Source: a virus. From it: a DNA stretch of 60,382 nt. How positions within the stretch are numbered: the first letter of the stretch is position 1; the number at the start of each line of letters is the position of its first letter. Positions 34,301 through 39,682 of this stretch are shown piece after piece. The translations under genes were made by a program, and so were the position numbers. Where the stretch lies: positions 1 to 60,382 of the IMG/VR virus record IMGVR_UViG_3300034374_007534. One strand, written 5' to 3'. The notes under the pieces were generated by a model that was not told the origin of the DNA, made no database searches, and worked only from the letters and a program-made list of their open reading frames with translations.

Positions 34301-36565
34301 AGAGCAGGTACTCAGGGACTCCAAGGTAACCAAGGCAACCAAGGTAATCAGGGTAACCAAGGTAATCAGGGTAATCAAGGTAATCAGGGACTCCAAGGTA
34401 ACCAAGGCAACCAGGGTAACCAAGGCAACCAGGGTAACCAAGGCAACCAAGGAAACCAAGGTCTCCAGGGTAACCAGGGTAACCAAGGCAATCAAGGTAA
34501 TCAGGGACTTCAGGGCAACCAGGGTAATCAAGGTAATCAAGGTAACCAGGGTAATCAGGGTAACCAAGGTAATATCGGTAACCGTGGTGGAGTTCCTTAT
34601 CGTTGGGGAGGAACAGGAGTTCCTTCATCTGGACAAGTAAGATATAACAACGGAACCTTTGCTAGCATCACTGCAATTCAAGTTCATGATATTGATCAAT
34701 TAAGTAATGATCAATCAAACTGGATTGCAAGTTGGGATGATACAACATTAACTGGAGGATTGAACAGAGGTTATATTTACATAATCTCAGCCCTATCTTC
34801 ACAAACCACAGTAAACATTTTTGAAGTTGATGGAAATATTTCAAATAATGGTTCTTATTATACCATTCCAGTTAATCCGCTCAGTGGGACAAATCCTTCC
34901 GTAAACCAAGAAATTACTTTAGCATTCACAAGATCTGGTGTTCAGGGTCTCCAAGGTAACCAAGGTAATCAAGGTAACCAAGGTAATCAAGGTAACCAGG
35001 GTAATCAGGGTAACCAAGGTAATCAAGGTAATCAGGGACTCCAAGGTAACCAAGGACGCCAAGGTAACCAAGGTAATCAAGGTAATCAGGGTAACCAAGG
35101 TAATCAAGGTAATCAAGGACGCCAAGGAAACCAGGGTCTTCAGGGTAACCAAGGACGCCAAGGTAACCAAGGTAATCAGGGTAATCAGGGTAACCAAGGT
35201 AACCAGGGCAACATTGGTAACCGTGGTGGAGTTCCTTATGCATATGGAGGAACTGGAGCACCATCTTCTGGTCAAATTAGATTCAATAATGCAACAGCAT
35301 CTTCTGTAACTTCTATTACAGTTAATGATATTGATGCTTTAAGCAATAATCAATCGGGATGGATCGCAAGTTGGGATGATACAACACTAACTGGAGGATT
35401 GAATAGAGGTTATATTTACATAATCTCAGCTCTATCTTCAGATAATACTGTTGTTATTTTTGAAGTTGATGGAAATATAACTGATAATGGTACTTATTAT
35501 ACCATCCCAGTCAATTATCTTGCAGGTACTTCACCATCAGTAAGTGAAGAAGTAACGCTAGCATTTACAAGATCTGGTGTTCAGGGTGTACAAGGAAGAC
35601 AAGGTACACAAGGTAATCAAGGTCGTCAAGGTAATCAGGGTCTCCAAGGAAACCAAGGTCGTCAGGGTCGTCAAGGTAACCAAGGTAATCAAGGTAACCA
35701 AGGACGCCAAGGTAACCAAGGTCTTCAGGGTAATCAAGGTCGCCAAGGACGCCAAGGTAACCAGGGTCTCCAAGGAAACCAAGGACGCCAAGGTACGCAA
35801 GGTTTAAGTAACCAAGGTACACAAGGTAACCAAGGACGCCAAGGTAACCAGGGTAACCAAGGACGCCAAGGTACGCAAGGTTTAAGTAACCAAGGTACAC
35901 AAGGTAACCAAGGACGCCAAGGTAACCAAGGACGCCAAGGTAACCAGGGTCTCCAAGGAAACCAAGGACGCCAAGGACGCCAGGGAACTCAAGGTCTTCA
36001 GGGACGCCAAGGTACACAAGGACGCCAAGGTACGCAAGGTTTAAGTAACCAAGGTACACAAGGTAATCAAGGTACACAGGCAACCCAAGGTACTCAAGGT
36101 CTCCAAGGAAACCAAGGACGCCAAGGACGCCAGGGAACTCAAGGTCTTCAAGGACGCCAAGGTACACAAGGACTCCAAGGTAATCAAGGAACCCAAGCAA
36201 CTCAAGGCACTCAGGGTTCTGCAAATACAACAACAATTTCAAATAATGTAGACAATAGAGTCATAACTGCTACTGGTTCTGCTGGAACAGTTAATGCAGA
36301 AGCAAATCTTACCTTTACTGGAAGTGTTCTAACAATTGCTGGAAATATTGTTCCAAATACAAATAATACAAGAGATCTTGGTTCAACCACTCTTCGCTGG
36401 GCAAACATTTATACAAATGATATTAATCTTAGTAATGAGGGTTCTACAAATGATGTTGATGGAACATGGGGTGAATATACAATTCAAGAAGGAGAGAATG
36501 ATTTGTTCCTAATTAATAGAAGAAATGGTAAAAAGTTTAAGTTCATGTTATCGGAGGTAGACTGA
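22391..36565 (+). CDS. Giant collagen-like fibre protein (4724 residues)
   Basis: The uninterrupted 14.2-kb frame starts with GTG, behind a GGGGAAG Shine-Dalgarno-like stretch. Residues 1-390 are a virion-anchoring region paralogous to the protein at 7243. Then come a first Gly-x-Gln block (about 393-457), a second globular domain (about 457-680), and blocks of Gly-Asn-Gln/Gly-Leu-Gln triplets. The blocks alternate with 18 globular modules of about 110 residues, most starting GDRGG(I/V)PY or GNRGGVPY and ending LPSNGQELTVFFTKTG. The last block (about 4395-4610) switches to Gly-Arg-Gln and Gly-Thr-Gln with GLSNQ breaks. The C-terminus (RDLGSTTLRWANIYTNDINL) is a fibre-end motif. Gly at every third residue for hundreds of triplets indicates a collagen-type trimer or a polyglycine-II-type fold; proline is nearly absent. 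Predicted role: a very long tail fibre. Confidence 0.85.
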   Translation: MAASQEQKLDFLLKKIGYTASKTGIAEDSTLSGTKKAPFAEAIPSPLVIRSDLIWSESGDIPGTPPSATSSIVQVYGTASALRLTADPTVSGNRAFLCRATYNNNSSTLLGDWIDPSFGPDYIVKVYRGDPASGGVQLSAAGAGSNDTWFFDYAAGVLNFNGTVVPSGVNSGNVYLVAYRYKGPKGVVTQGSSPSFDNIISGILTADAFYTGFDTNSSLALTGDKILGPASISIVPFQDGVVFIEGDLQIKGTPIGFSSSQITFFDNDVVLGTDSIIFNANETLESNLDGSVIGIGSTSVRKSIKYKFSIDAWQSSVNFGVHEPDGAYYVAENEVLNATTLGLGITNSNLRSANPGFINDRVQTQAQPEDFILFYDQTDGLLKKDTILSAALQGAQGLQGLQGLQGNQGNQGNQGNQGLQGNQGLQGLQGLQGLQGLQGNQGLQGLQGNQGLQGVAGPVEGDPYQVIFKNASNLPQGSDDLRFDANSNLYVAGIVTGTSFKTGALGQAIIVNSDSITGPSTITLDPAGVGDNTGIVRIKGNLVVDGETITISTGTLDIPDFKIGIAKSVGDNALLDGAGIGIGSTSIRKDIVWQSGTASIYITENVNVPSGKVYKINGNTVLEETTLGTGVTNSYLTNVSPNLIFQKPQLTGDIQQSDLLLLYDISDSSLKKATITDVSIQGVQGTQGRQGNQGNQGNQGNQGNQGNQGNQGNQGNQGLQGLQGNQGNQGNQGNQGNQGNQGNQGLQGVGSQGVQGLQGLQGLQGNQGLQGVGAQGLQGNQGRQGNQGNQGLQGNQGNQGLQGLQGGIGDRGGIRYEWVQSTTDQDPGNGNVAYNNSAINSVTQIYIDNLDDLGNNQTAWYDVWDDTENPDRGYLYFISADILSGTTVNIFRINGVNQVASGYYKISVEYVTGTLPSNGDILTLFHSRTGIQGLQGNQGNQGNQGNQGNQGNQGNQGLQGLQGLQGNQGNQGNQGNQGNQGNQGNQGNQGNQGMLGDRGGIRYDFDSTTTAGTGGQGSLRYNNATAANITELYFDDTDSFGSDQTGWYDTFDDTQLNAGLNRGYLYVTSADSGGNVTSIFYVDDAVIDNTTYWTVPVTYVSGDIPSNGQEVTVLFTKSGTQGVQGNQGNQGNQGNQGNQGNQGNQGLQGNQGNQGNQGNQGNQGNQGNQGNQGLQGLQGLQGLQGNQGNQGNQGNQGNQGNQGNQGNQGLQGNQGMLGDRGGIPYRFNTATGSGSSGDGDFRFNNSTIGSVTQIYVDDNDIFGVDHSAWVANWDDTQVIAGEGRGYIYITSADSATNVSAIFEVTGAITDQTDYQEIPVTYLSGNIPSNAQDITIFFTKTGIQGLQGNQGNQGNQGNQGNQGNQGNQGNQGLQGLQGLQGLQGNQGNQGNQGNQGLQGNQGNQGNQGNQGNQGNQGNQGLQGNQGLQGMLGDRGGIPYEFDTTTAAGSGGQGVLRFDSPAIANATTLYFDDTDLFGIDQTAWYDTWDDTQVNVGENRGYIYITTSDSSTNTSIIFEVDGSVSDNGSYYSIPVNYLTGSLPSNGQELTVFFTKTGTQGLQGNQGLSGRNAETTYVYTFSSSTGAANPGSGRLRFDNFSTQSSATELYIANTDSGGTDLSDFLADIENYGILERQALVKIVDPVDASQYHLFVVGNTQLQTGGATGWFSFDITQFYASSGNFSNNDTVFISFSFIGPQGVQGNQGLQGLQGNQGNQGNQGNQGLQGNQGNQGNQGNQGNQGNQGNQGLQGLQGLQGLQGNQGNQGNQGNQGLQGNQGNQGNQGNQGNQGNQGNQGLQGNQGNQGNQGNQGNQGNQGNQGLQGNYGNRGGVPYIFSTTTQNGDPGNGNFRYNNATIGSVTEIYIDNLDDLGNDQTAWYDVWDDTQLNAGLSRGNLVITSADSADTNVNIFNVVGAVTAETGYYRVPVAYVSGSLPTNSEKLVFNFTRSGVQGVQGLQGLQGPDGVSSGDTFEYFYSTSTTAADPGQGFIRFDNSTIENSTEIYLDHRDENGSDLSDFYSFVDQYGSPGNKGFVKIQSQTNANNFYIFRLGGVILESAGANGWSTLDLTSNVSAGTGFSNNEAIFLSFGLAGIQGTQGNQGNQGLQGNQGNQGNQGNQGNQGNQGNQGNQGNQGLQGNQGNQGNQGNQGNQGNQGLQGNQGNQGNQGNQGNQGNQGLQGNQGNQGNQGNQGNQGNQGMLGDRGGIPYLFDTTTTAGSGGQGRIRFNSGTIGSVTELYFDDTDSFAVDQTGWYDTWDDTQVNSGSNRGYVYITSADSSSNTTAIFYVDDVVTDNGTYYTIPVTFVSGNLPTNNQELTVFFTKTGIQGLQGNQGNQGNQGNQGNQGNQGLQGNQGNQGNQGNQGNQGLQGNQGNQGNQGLQGNQGNQGNQGNQGNQGNQGNQGLQGLQGLQGLQGLQGNQGNQGNQGLQGNQGNQGNQGNQGNQGLQGNQGNQGNQGNQGNQGNQGNQGLQGNQGNQGNQGNQGNQGNQGMLGDRGGVPYLFDTTITAGSGGQGRLRFNNGTIANVTNMYFDDTDEFGVDQTGWYDTWDDTVVNAGLNRGYIYITSADSATNVTAVFYVNNTVENNTSYYRVPVTYLSGNLPTNGQAVTVFFTKTGVQGVQGNQGNQGNQGNQGNQGNQGNQGNQGLQGNQGNQGNQGNQGNQGNQGNQGNQGNQGLQGLQGLQGLQGNQGNQGNQGNQGLQGNQGNQGNQGNQGNQGNQGNQGLQGNQGLQGNQGNQGNQGNQGNQGLQGNQGNQGNQGNQGNQGNQGNQGNQGNQGMLGDRGGVRYSFDTTTTAGTGGQGVIRFNDSNIANVSTLYFDDTDSFGVDQTGWYDTFDDTIVNNGLNRGYIYISSADSTSNVTAVFFVDGPVVNNGTYYSVPVNNLTGSLPSNGQDLSVVFTKSGQQGVQGNQGLQGNQGRQGNQGNQGNQGNQGLQGNTGSRGGNPYIFSTTTTNADPGNGVVRYNNSNIASVTEFYIDNLDDLGNNQTAWYNTWDDTVTNTGLVRGYLYITSSDSNQTTVNAFAVSGDVIAQTGYYRIPVTYISGTLPGNNEQLSINFTPAGAQGLQGNQGLQGNQGIKGRDSENSYNYFYNNSTTASDPGSGNLRFNNANIASATAVYIDNTNSDNVNLDTFLQTITEYGSVNKRGFIRIGLANDLTAYNVYEITGVTQNASGAGGWHTISITNVISTTTTISNNTELIVSISVAGPQGTQGNQGNQGNQGNQGLQGNQGRQGNQGNQGNQGNQGNQGNQGNQGLQGNQGNQGNQGNQGNQGNQGLQGNQGNQGNQGNQGNQGMLGDRGGIPYLFDTNTAAGSGGQGRLRFNSGTIGSVTNMYFDDTDEFGVNQTGWYNTWDDTVVNAGLNRGYIYITSADSSTNVTAVFYVNNTVENNTSYYRVPVTYLSGNLPSNGQEVTVFFTKTGVQGLQGNQGNQGNQGNQGLQGNQGNQGNQGNQGNQGNQGNQGNQGNQGLQGNQGNQGNQGNQGNQGNQGNQGLQGNQGNQGNQGNQGNQGNQGNQGNQGLQGLQGIAAARSLGSTFEYTTSTANSDPGTGHLGFNAAVTANFTTFRISETDINLSDVEGILASLDYSDNIPRSIVTVQREVNNLDYVIFSIESARTDNGGWRSYSCTKIAQTGTFSDGDKVFAVIQPVGNQGVQGLQGNIGNRGGVPYDFQGSGGGAPGSGTVTYNSGTFSSITELRINDIDALSNDQSNWIASWDDTALTGGLNRGYIYLISANSAQNTVNIFEVDGSATNNGSYYTIPVNPISGSVPSNGTELTIAFTRSGVQGVQGNQGNQGNQGLQGNQGNQGNQGNQGNQGNQGNQGNQGLQGNQGNQGNQGNQGNQGNQGLQGNQGNYGNRGGVPYNFSTTTTNADPGNGNVRYNNATMSSVSFIYIDNLDVLGNNQTGWYNTWDDTTLNTGLTRGNLVITSADSADNNVNVFNVTGAVQVASGFYRIPVSYVSGSRPANTEKLVFNFNRAGTQGLQGNQGNQGNQGNQGNQGNQGNQGLQGNQGNQGNQGNQGNQGNQGNQGLQGNQGNQGNQGNQGLQGNQGNQGNQGNQGNQGNQGNIGNRGGVPYRWGGTGVPSSGQVRYNNGTFASITAIQVHDIDQLSNDQSNWIASWDDTTLTGGLNRGYIYIISALSSQTTVNIFEVDGNISNNGSYYTIPVNPLSGTNPSVNQEITLAFTRSGVQGLQGNQGNQGNQGNQGNQGNQGNQGNQGNQGLQGNQGRQGNQGNQGNQGNQGNQGNQGRQGNQGLQGNQGRQGNQGNQGNQGNQGNQGNIGNRGGVPYAYGGTGAPSSGQIRFNNATASSVTSITVNDIDALSNNQSGWIASWDDTTLTGGLNRGYIYIISALSSDNTVVIFEVDGNITDNGTYYTIPVNYLAGTSPSVSEEVTLAFTRSGVQGVQGRQGTQGNQGRQGNQGLQGNQGRQGRQGNQGNQGNQGRQGNQGLQGNQGRQGRQGNQGLQGNQGRQGTQGLSNQGTQGNQGRQGNQGNQGRQGTQGLSNQGTQGNQGRQGNQGRQGNQGLQGNQGRQGRQGTQGLQGRQGTQGRQGTQGLSNQGTQGNQGTQATQGTQGLQGNQGRQGRQGTQGLQGRQGTQGLQGNQGTQATQGTQGSANTTTISNNVDNRVITATGSAGTVNAEANLTFTGSVLTIAGNIVPNTNNTRDLGSTTLRWANIYTNDINLSNEGSTNDVDGTWGEYTIQEGENDLFLINRRNGKKFKFMLSEVD
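23568..36225 (+). repeat. Gly-x-Gln triplet arrays (9-bp periodicity)
   Basis: Arrays of GG(T/C)-AA(T/C)-CA(A/G) and GG(T/A)-CT(C/T/A)-CA(A/G) alternate with the globular modules. By subtracting the modules I estimate about 600 triplets. Codons alternate among synonyms, so the protein repeat is near perfect while the DNA repeat is not. Blocks lie at about 23568-23760, 24433-24810, 25180-25370, 25750-26035, 26410-26675, 27475-27850, 28655-28970, 29345-29845, 30220-30705, 31085-31180, 31995-32260, 32635-32950, 33730-33930, 34310-34570, 34940-35210 and 35580-36225, plus short ones. Confidence 0.9.
24811..35575 (+). repeat. Eighteen about 110-residue globular modules
   Basis: Module starts lie near 24811, 25375, 26040, 26680, 27085, 27860, 28265, 28975, 29845, 30710, 31190, 31610, 32265, 32950, 33355, 33940, 34570 and 35215. 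Most share a core of G(x)GxxR(F/Y)N(N/S), TELYFDDTD, DQT(G/A)WYDTWDDT, NRGYIYITSADS, YYxIPVTYxSG and (L/I)PSNGQELTVFFTK. Four diverged ones lack the RGG entry (27085 ETTYVY, 28265 GDTFEYFYS, 31610 NSYNYFY, 32950 GSTFEY) and may form a second class. Confidence 0.8.
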
Positions 36566-37191
36566 TGCCTATTTTAGCGGCGGACATAACAGGTGAAAAT
36601 TTAAATCTAACAGGAGTAATGACATGCACCAGCATGGATACTGGTGCAGGACCAGGAGGATCAGTTCCTAGTGGAGGTATTATTTTATGGTCTGGTTCAA
36701 CAGCATCGATACCTACTGGATGGGTTTTATGTGATGGTCTTAATAGTACACCAGATCTTAGGGACAGGTTTGTTGTTGGTGCAGGTAATGGATATGCTGT
36801 AGCTGCTACTGGTGGTTCTGATACTGTAACACTAACAACAGCACAACTACCTGTACATAATCATCCAGGATCTGGTTCTAGTGGATCTGCTGGATCTCAC
36901 TCTCACCCAGCAAGTGGGTCTACAGGACCTGCAGGTACTCACTCTCACGCATACACAGGAACTGCCTCACAAAATGCTCCAAAAGATGGTGCTGGTAATG
37001 CAGTTAACCAAGGCACTCAAGCTAGAACTACTTCACCTGCAGGTGCTCATACTCATCCAGTAAGTGTATCAGTTAATTCTGCAGGTTCTCATAGTCATCC
37101 AGTGTCTGTTAGTGTTGGAAATGCTGGTAGTGGCAATGCTCATGAGAATAGACCTCCTTATTATGCACTAGCATACATCATGAAAACCTAA
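36565..37191 (+). CDS. Tail-collar / fibre-tip protein with HxH motifs
   Basis: The protein has 208 residues. Residues about 33-75 (VPSGGIILWSGSTASIPTGW, then VLCDGLNSTPDLRDRFVVGAG) are the phage tail-collar domain found in T4 gp12-like and other fibre tips. The C-terminal half is Gly/Ser-rich with five HxH motifs (HNH, HSH, HSH, HTH, HSH) and ends ENRPPYYALAYIMKT, the usual collar-protein end. In T4 gp37 and similar tips, HxH repeats bind iron ions along a narrow needle; the same arrangement is likely here. The start overlaps the stop of the giant collagen-like gene by one base (TGATG), which suggests the two products are made together and that this may be its tip. Confidence 0.8.
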   Translation: MPILAADITGENLNLTGVMTCTSMDTGAGPGGSVPSGGIILWSGSTASIPTGWVLCDGLNSTPDLRDRFVVGAGNGYAVAATGGSDTVTLTTAQLPVHNHPGSGSSGSAGSHSHPASGSTGPAGTHSHAYTGTASQNAPKDGAGNAVNQGTQARTTSPAGAHTHPVSVSVNSAGSHSHPVSVSVGNAGSGNAHENRPPYYALAYIMKT

Positions 37192-37200
37192 AAGTCAATC

Positions 37201-37229
37201 TTGACATGGTGGTCAAATATAGATACAAT
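37201..37229 (+). promoter_or_regulatory. Sigma70-type promoter TTGACA-17-TACAAT
   Basis: TTGACA 37201-37206, a 17-base spacer and TACAAT 37224-37229 match the host vegetative consensus at 11 of 12 positions. The -35 is also the left arm of a small TTGAC/GTCAA dyad. It would start transcription near 37236, about 65 bases before the glycan gene at 37302. The same hexamers and spacing occur at 48161. Confidence 0.75.
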
Positions 37230-37252
37230 ACCTTTGCTAAGGTTAATAAAAA

Positions 37253-37274
37253 ATAAGAGCTTTTAAACTCTTAT
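37253..37274 (+). other. Weak leader hairpin
   Basis: ataagag (37253-37259) pairs with ctcttat (37268-37274) across an 8-base loop. There is no T-run behind it, so it is more likely a 5' leader structure than a terminator. Confidence 0.35.
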
Positions 37275-37301
37275 AGATACTTTATGAATCATTGAATTAA
37301 T

Positions 37302-38312
37302 ATGAATAGACCATTACATGTTGCTAATCAAAGTATGAATTTTGTGAAAGATTGTATTGAGAATGGTGGAGGAAGTATTCATCCATTAGTAACAGACTCT
37401 TCAATACTTAAAGGACCTTCTCTAACAAATCCTTCAATTTATTTGGATGGAGATAGGCTTTTAGTAAATTTAAGGAATATTAACTATACCTTGTATCATT
37501 CTGAGATTAAGAAGTATGAGCATCCCTGGGGTCCTCTAGTTTATATTCATCCAGAGAATGATTGGAAGCTTCGCACAAAGAATATTTTGTGTGAGTATGA
37601 TTCTAATATGAATCCAGTATGGCAAAGACATATTGATACATCAGATTTTCCCGACAAAGAACTTTGGGATTTTGTAGGTCTTGAAGACTCTAGAATTTTC
37701 CGTTGGGATGGAAGACTCTTCATGTGTGGTGTTAGAAGAGATCTAGATACTATTGGTACTGGTAGAATGGAACTATCAGAGATTGAGATTGGTCCTGATT
37801 ATGTAAAAGAGATTGCTCAATATCGTATTCCAACTCCAGGTAATAGGGAATCTTATTGTGAAAAGAACTGGATGCCTATTGTTGATATGCCATGGCATTT
37901 TGTTAAGTGGACTAATGGCACAGAAGTTGTGAGATATGATATTGAATCTAATACTACAGAGAGTGTAGTTATAAAGGATTGGAGAGATATTGGTTGTATT
38001 GATCTAAGAGGAGGATCTCAGGTTCTTCCTTTCGGTGATGGTGGTCATATTACGTTATGTCACGAGACATACTTAACCAAAAGTGAACAAGATCGTAAAG
38101 ATGGTATCTATAGACATAGATTTATTGTTTGGGATAAGAATTGGGATATTGTAAAAGTCTCTAGACAATTTTCATTCATGGAAGCAGAGATTGAATTTGC
38201 TGTTGGCATGTGTGAGTATGGAGATGATTATCTGATCACATTTGGATTCCAAGATAATGCTGCTTATCTTTTAAAGATTAATAAAAATTATGTTCAAAAC
38301 TTTATATTTTAA
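37302..38312 (+). CDS. Beta-propeller glycosidase-like protein (GH130/GH43-like)
   Basis: The protein has 336 residues. Spaced motifs resemble the five-bladed propeller of GH130 mannoside phosphorylases and related GH43 proteins: LTNPSIYLDGDRLLVNLRN, VGLEDSRIFRWDGRLFMCGV, CEKNWMPI, LRGGSQVLPFGDGG and a FAVGMCEYGDDYLITFGFQD end with a DNAAYL blade closure. The GLEDSR motif is especially typical. It would cleave or phosphorolyse a glycan, or bind one without cleavage. It is the first gene of the second glycan cluster and lies behind a strong sigma70-type promoter, so it may be expressed early. The family call rests on motifs only. Confidence 0.65.
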   Translation: MNRPLHVANQSMNFVKDCIENGGGSIHPLVTDSSILKGPSLTNPSIYLDGDRLLVNLRNINYTLYHSEIKKYEHPWGPLVYIHPENDWKLRTKNILCEYDSNMNPVWQRHIDTSDFPDKELWDFVGLEDSRIFRWDGRLFMCGVRRDLDTIGTGRMELSEIEIGPDYVKEIAQYRIPTPGNRESYCEKNWMPIVDMPWHFVKWTNGTEVVRYDIESNTTESVVIKDWRDIGCIDLRGGSQVLPFGDGGHITLCHETYLTKSEQDRKDGIYRHRFIVWDKNWDIVKVSRQFSFMEAEIEFAVGMCEYGDDYLITFGFQDNAAYLLKINKNYVQNFIF

Positions 38313-38317
38313 ATAAT

Positions 38318-39055
38318 ATGAATGTTGCAATATGTTTATCTGGACTAATTAGGTATCCAGAAAATGCTCTTAGAACTATAGAAAAAATAATTCCTAATGA
38401 GAATATAAAAATCTTTATACATACTTGGAAAGTTCAAAACAAAGAATTCTTTACAAGTAAAGTATTTCAACCAGAGTATAAAGAATTAGATAGGATTGCT
38501 GAAGATAGTATTGGATTCTTAGATTCTTTTAATTATGAGTCTGCTTTAGTTGAGAATTTTATTTCATTGGAACCAAAATTTAAAAAAATTTATACTGACA
38601 TCTTGACAAAATGTAGTCCTATTGATAACTATACAATTAGTCCTATTAGTATGTATTATTCTATCTTCAAGTCTAATGAATTAAAAATGAAATATGAAGA
38701 TGAAAACTCTATGGTTTTTGATAAAGTTGTCAGAATGAGAATGGACAGCGATTATATTTACGATGAATATTTTGATTTATCTAAGTATGATAGTGACTTA
38801 TGTATTCCTGCTGGAGAAGATTGGGATAATGGTATAAATGATCAGTTTGCTTTTGGTAAATCTCATATTATGGATCAGTATTCTAATGTTTATAATAATC
38901 TATACAATATAGAATTTGAAAAATATCAACCAGAAACTATGTTGAGACAAAATCTGGAATACTATAATATAGTTCCAGACAGACCAGAGATATATATTAG
39001 AATTAATAATGGGAATTATGGAAAGCATGTACTTTATCCAGACTGGATTTTTTGA
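38318..39055 (+). CDS. Putative glycosyltransferase-like protein (HTW family)
   Basis: The protein has 245 residues. The opening MNVAICLSGLIRYPENALRT and IKIFIHTWKVQ (about residues 30-40) parallel the protein at 1002 (VALAFFGQPR, DVFCHTWW). VVRMRMDSDYIYD (about 136-148) has a DxD-like Asp pair suited to a nucleotide-sugar/metal site. Little else is conserved by eye, so the two are distant paralogues in two separate glycan clusters. It lies 5 bases behind the glycosidase-like gene, and its stop is next to the following methyltransferase start. The function is inferred from pattern and context only. Confidence 0.55.
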   Translation: MNVAICLSGLIRYPENALRTIEKIIPNENIKIFIHTWKVQNKEFFTSKVFQPEYKELDRIAEDSIGFLDSFNYESALVENFISLEPKFKKIYTDILTKCSPIDNYTISPISMYYSIFKSNELKMKYEDENSMVFDKVVRMRMDSDYIYDEYFDLSKYDSDLCIPAGEDWDNGINDQFAFGKSHIMDQYSNVYNNLYNIEFEKYQPETMLRQNLEYYNIVPDRPEIYIRINNGNYGKHVLYPDWIF

Positions 39056-39057
39056 TA

Positions 39058-39675
39058 ATGTTAATAGATTTTAATACAATTTTTAATAGTTATAAAATGG
39101 AAATCACAGGAGTTATTCACGTAGGTGCTCATCATGGTGAAGAGATACCAGTTTATATTAACAATGGAATCAAGAATATTGTTCTATTTGAACCAGTTCT
39201 AGATAATTTTTATAAGGTTGCGTCTCACGCTTCTAACTACAATGCAAATATAACAGGGCATCAAGTCGCATTGGGAAGTACAAATAAAATTGTTGATATG
39301 TATTTAAGTAGTAATCAATGTGAGAGTAGTTCTATATTAAAACCAAAAAAACATTTACAATTATATCCAGACGTTACTTTTGATAAAACAGAAAAGGTAG
39401 AAGTTAATAGATTGGATGATTACAATCTCACAGAATATAATATGTTAAATATTGATGTTCAGGGATATGAACTTGAAGTATTGAAGGGGGCAGAGAATAC
39501 CCTTCAATATATTGATTACATTTATTGTGAAGTTAATAGTGATGAGATCTATGAGAACAATGCATATATAGAAGATATTGATGATTTTTTATCTAAGTTT
39601 TCTTTTGAGAGAATTGAAACTGATTGGTGGGAAGATCATGGTTGGGGTGATGCATTTTACGTAAAACAGGAGTAA
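39058..39675 (+). CDS. FkbM-type methyltransferase
   Basis: The protein has 205 residues from ATG 39058; a TTG at 39052 overlapping the previous stop is also in frame. GVIHVGAHHGEEI (about residues 18-30) is the SAM-binding motif I of FkbM/Methyltransf_21 proteins, followed by VLFEP. MLNIDVQGYELEVLKGA (about 128-144) is the family's signature second motif. It would O-methylate a sugar hydroxyl of the glycan made by this cluster. Another FkbM-like gene is at 40292 and a third methyltransferase-like domain is fused in 42505, so methylation is a prominent feature of the glycan predicted here. Confidence 0.85.
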   Translation: MLIDFNTIFNSYKMEITGVIHVGAHHGEEIPVYINNGIKNIVLFEPVLDNFYKVASHASNYNANITGHQVALGSTNKIVDMYLSSNQCESSSILKPKKHLQLYPDVTFDKTEKVEVNRLDDYNLTEYNMLNIDVQGYELEVLKGAENTLQYIDYIYCEVNSDEIYENNAYIEDIDDFLSKFSFERIETDWWEDHGWGDAFYVKQE

Positions 39676-39682
39676 TTGTTAA

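Noticed and set aside
23568-36225. Repeat arrays separated by unique segments, superficially like CRISPR.
   Set aside because: The repeat unit is 9 bases and coding, spacers are conserved protein modules of about 330 bases, and there are no cas genes.
23502-36408. Many long open frames on both strands across the Gly-x-Gln arrays (for example 29292-30029 plus, 29334-29885 minus, 35565-36242 minus).
   Set aside because: They are shadows of the 9-bp repeat: their products are monotonous (VTLITL, LGYPDYLG, KVIKVTR), and they stop where the arrays stop. The main frame alone runs through the globular modules.
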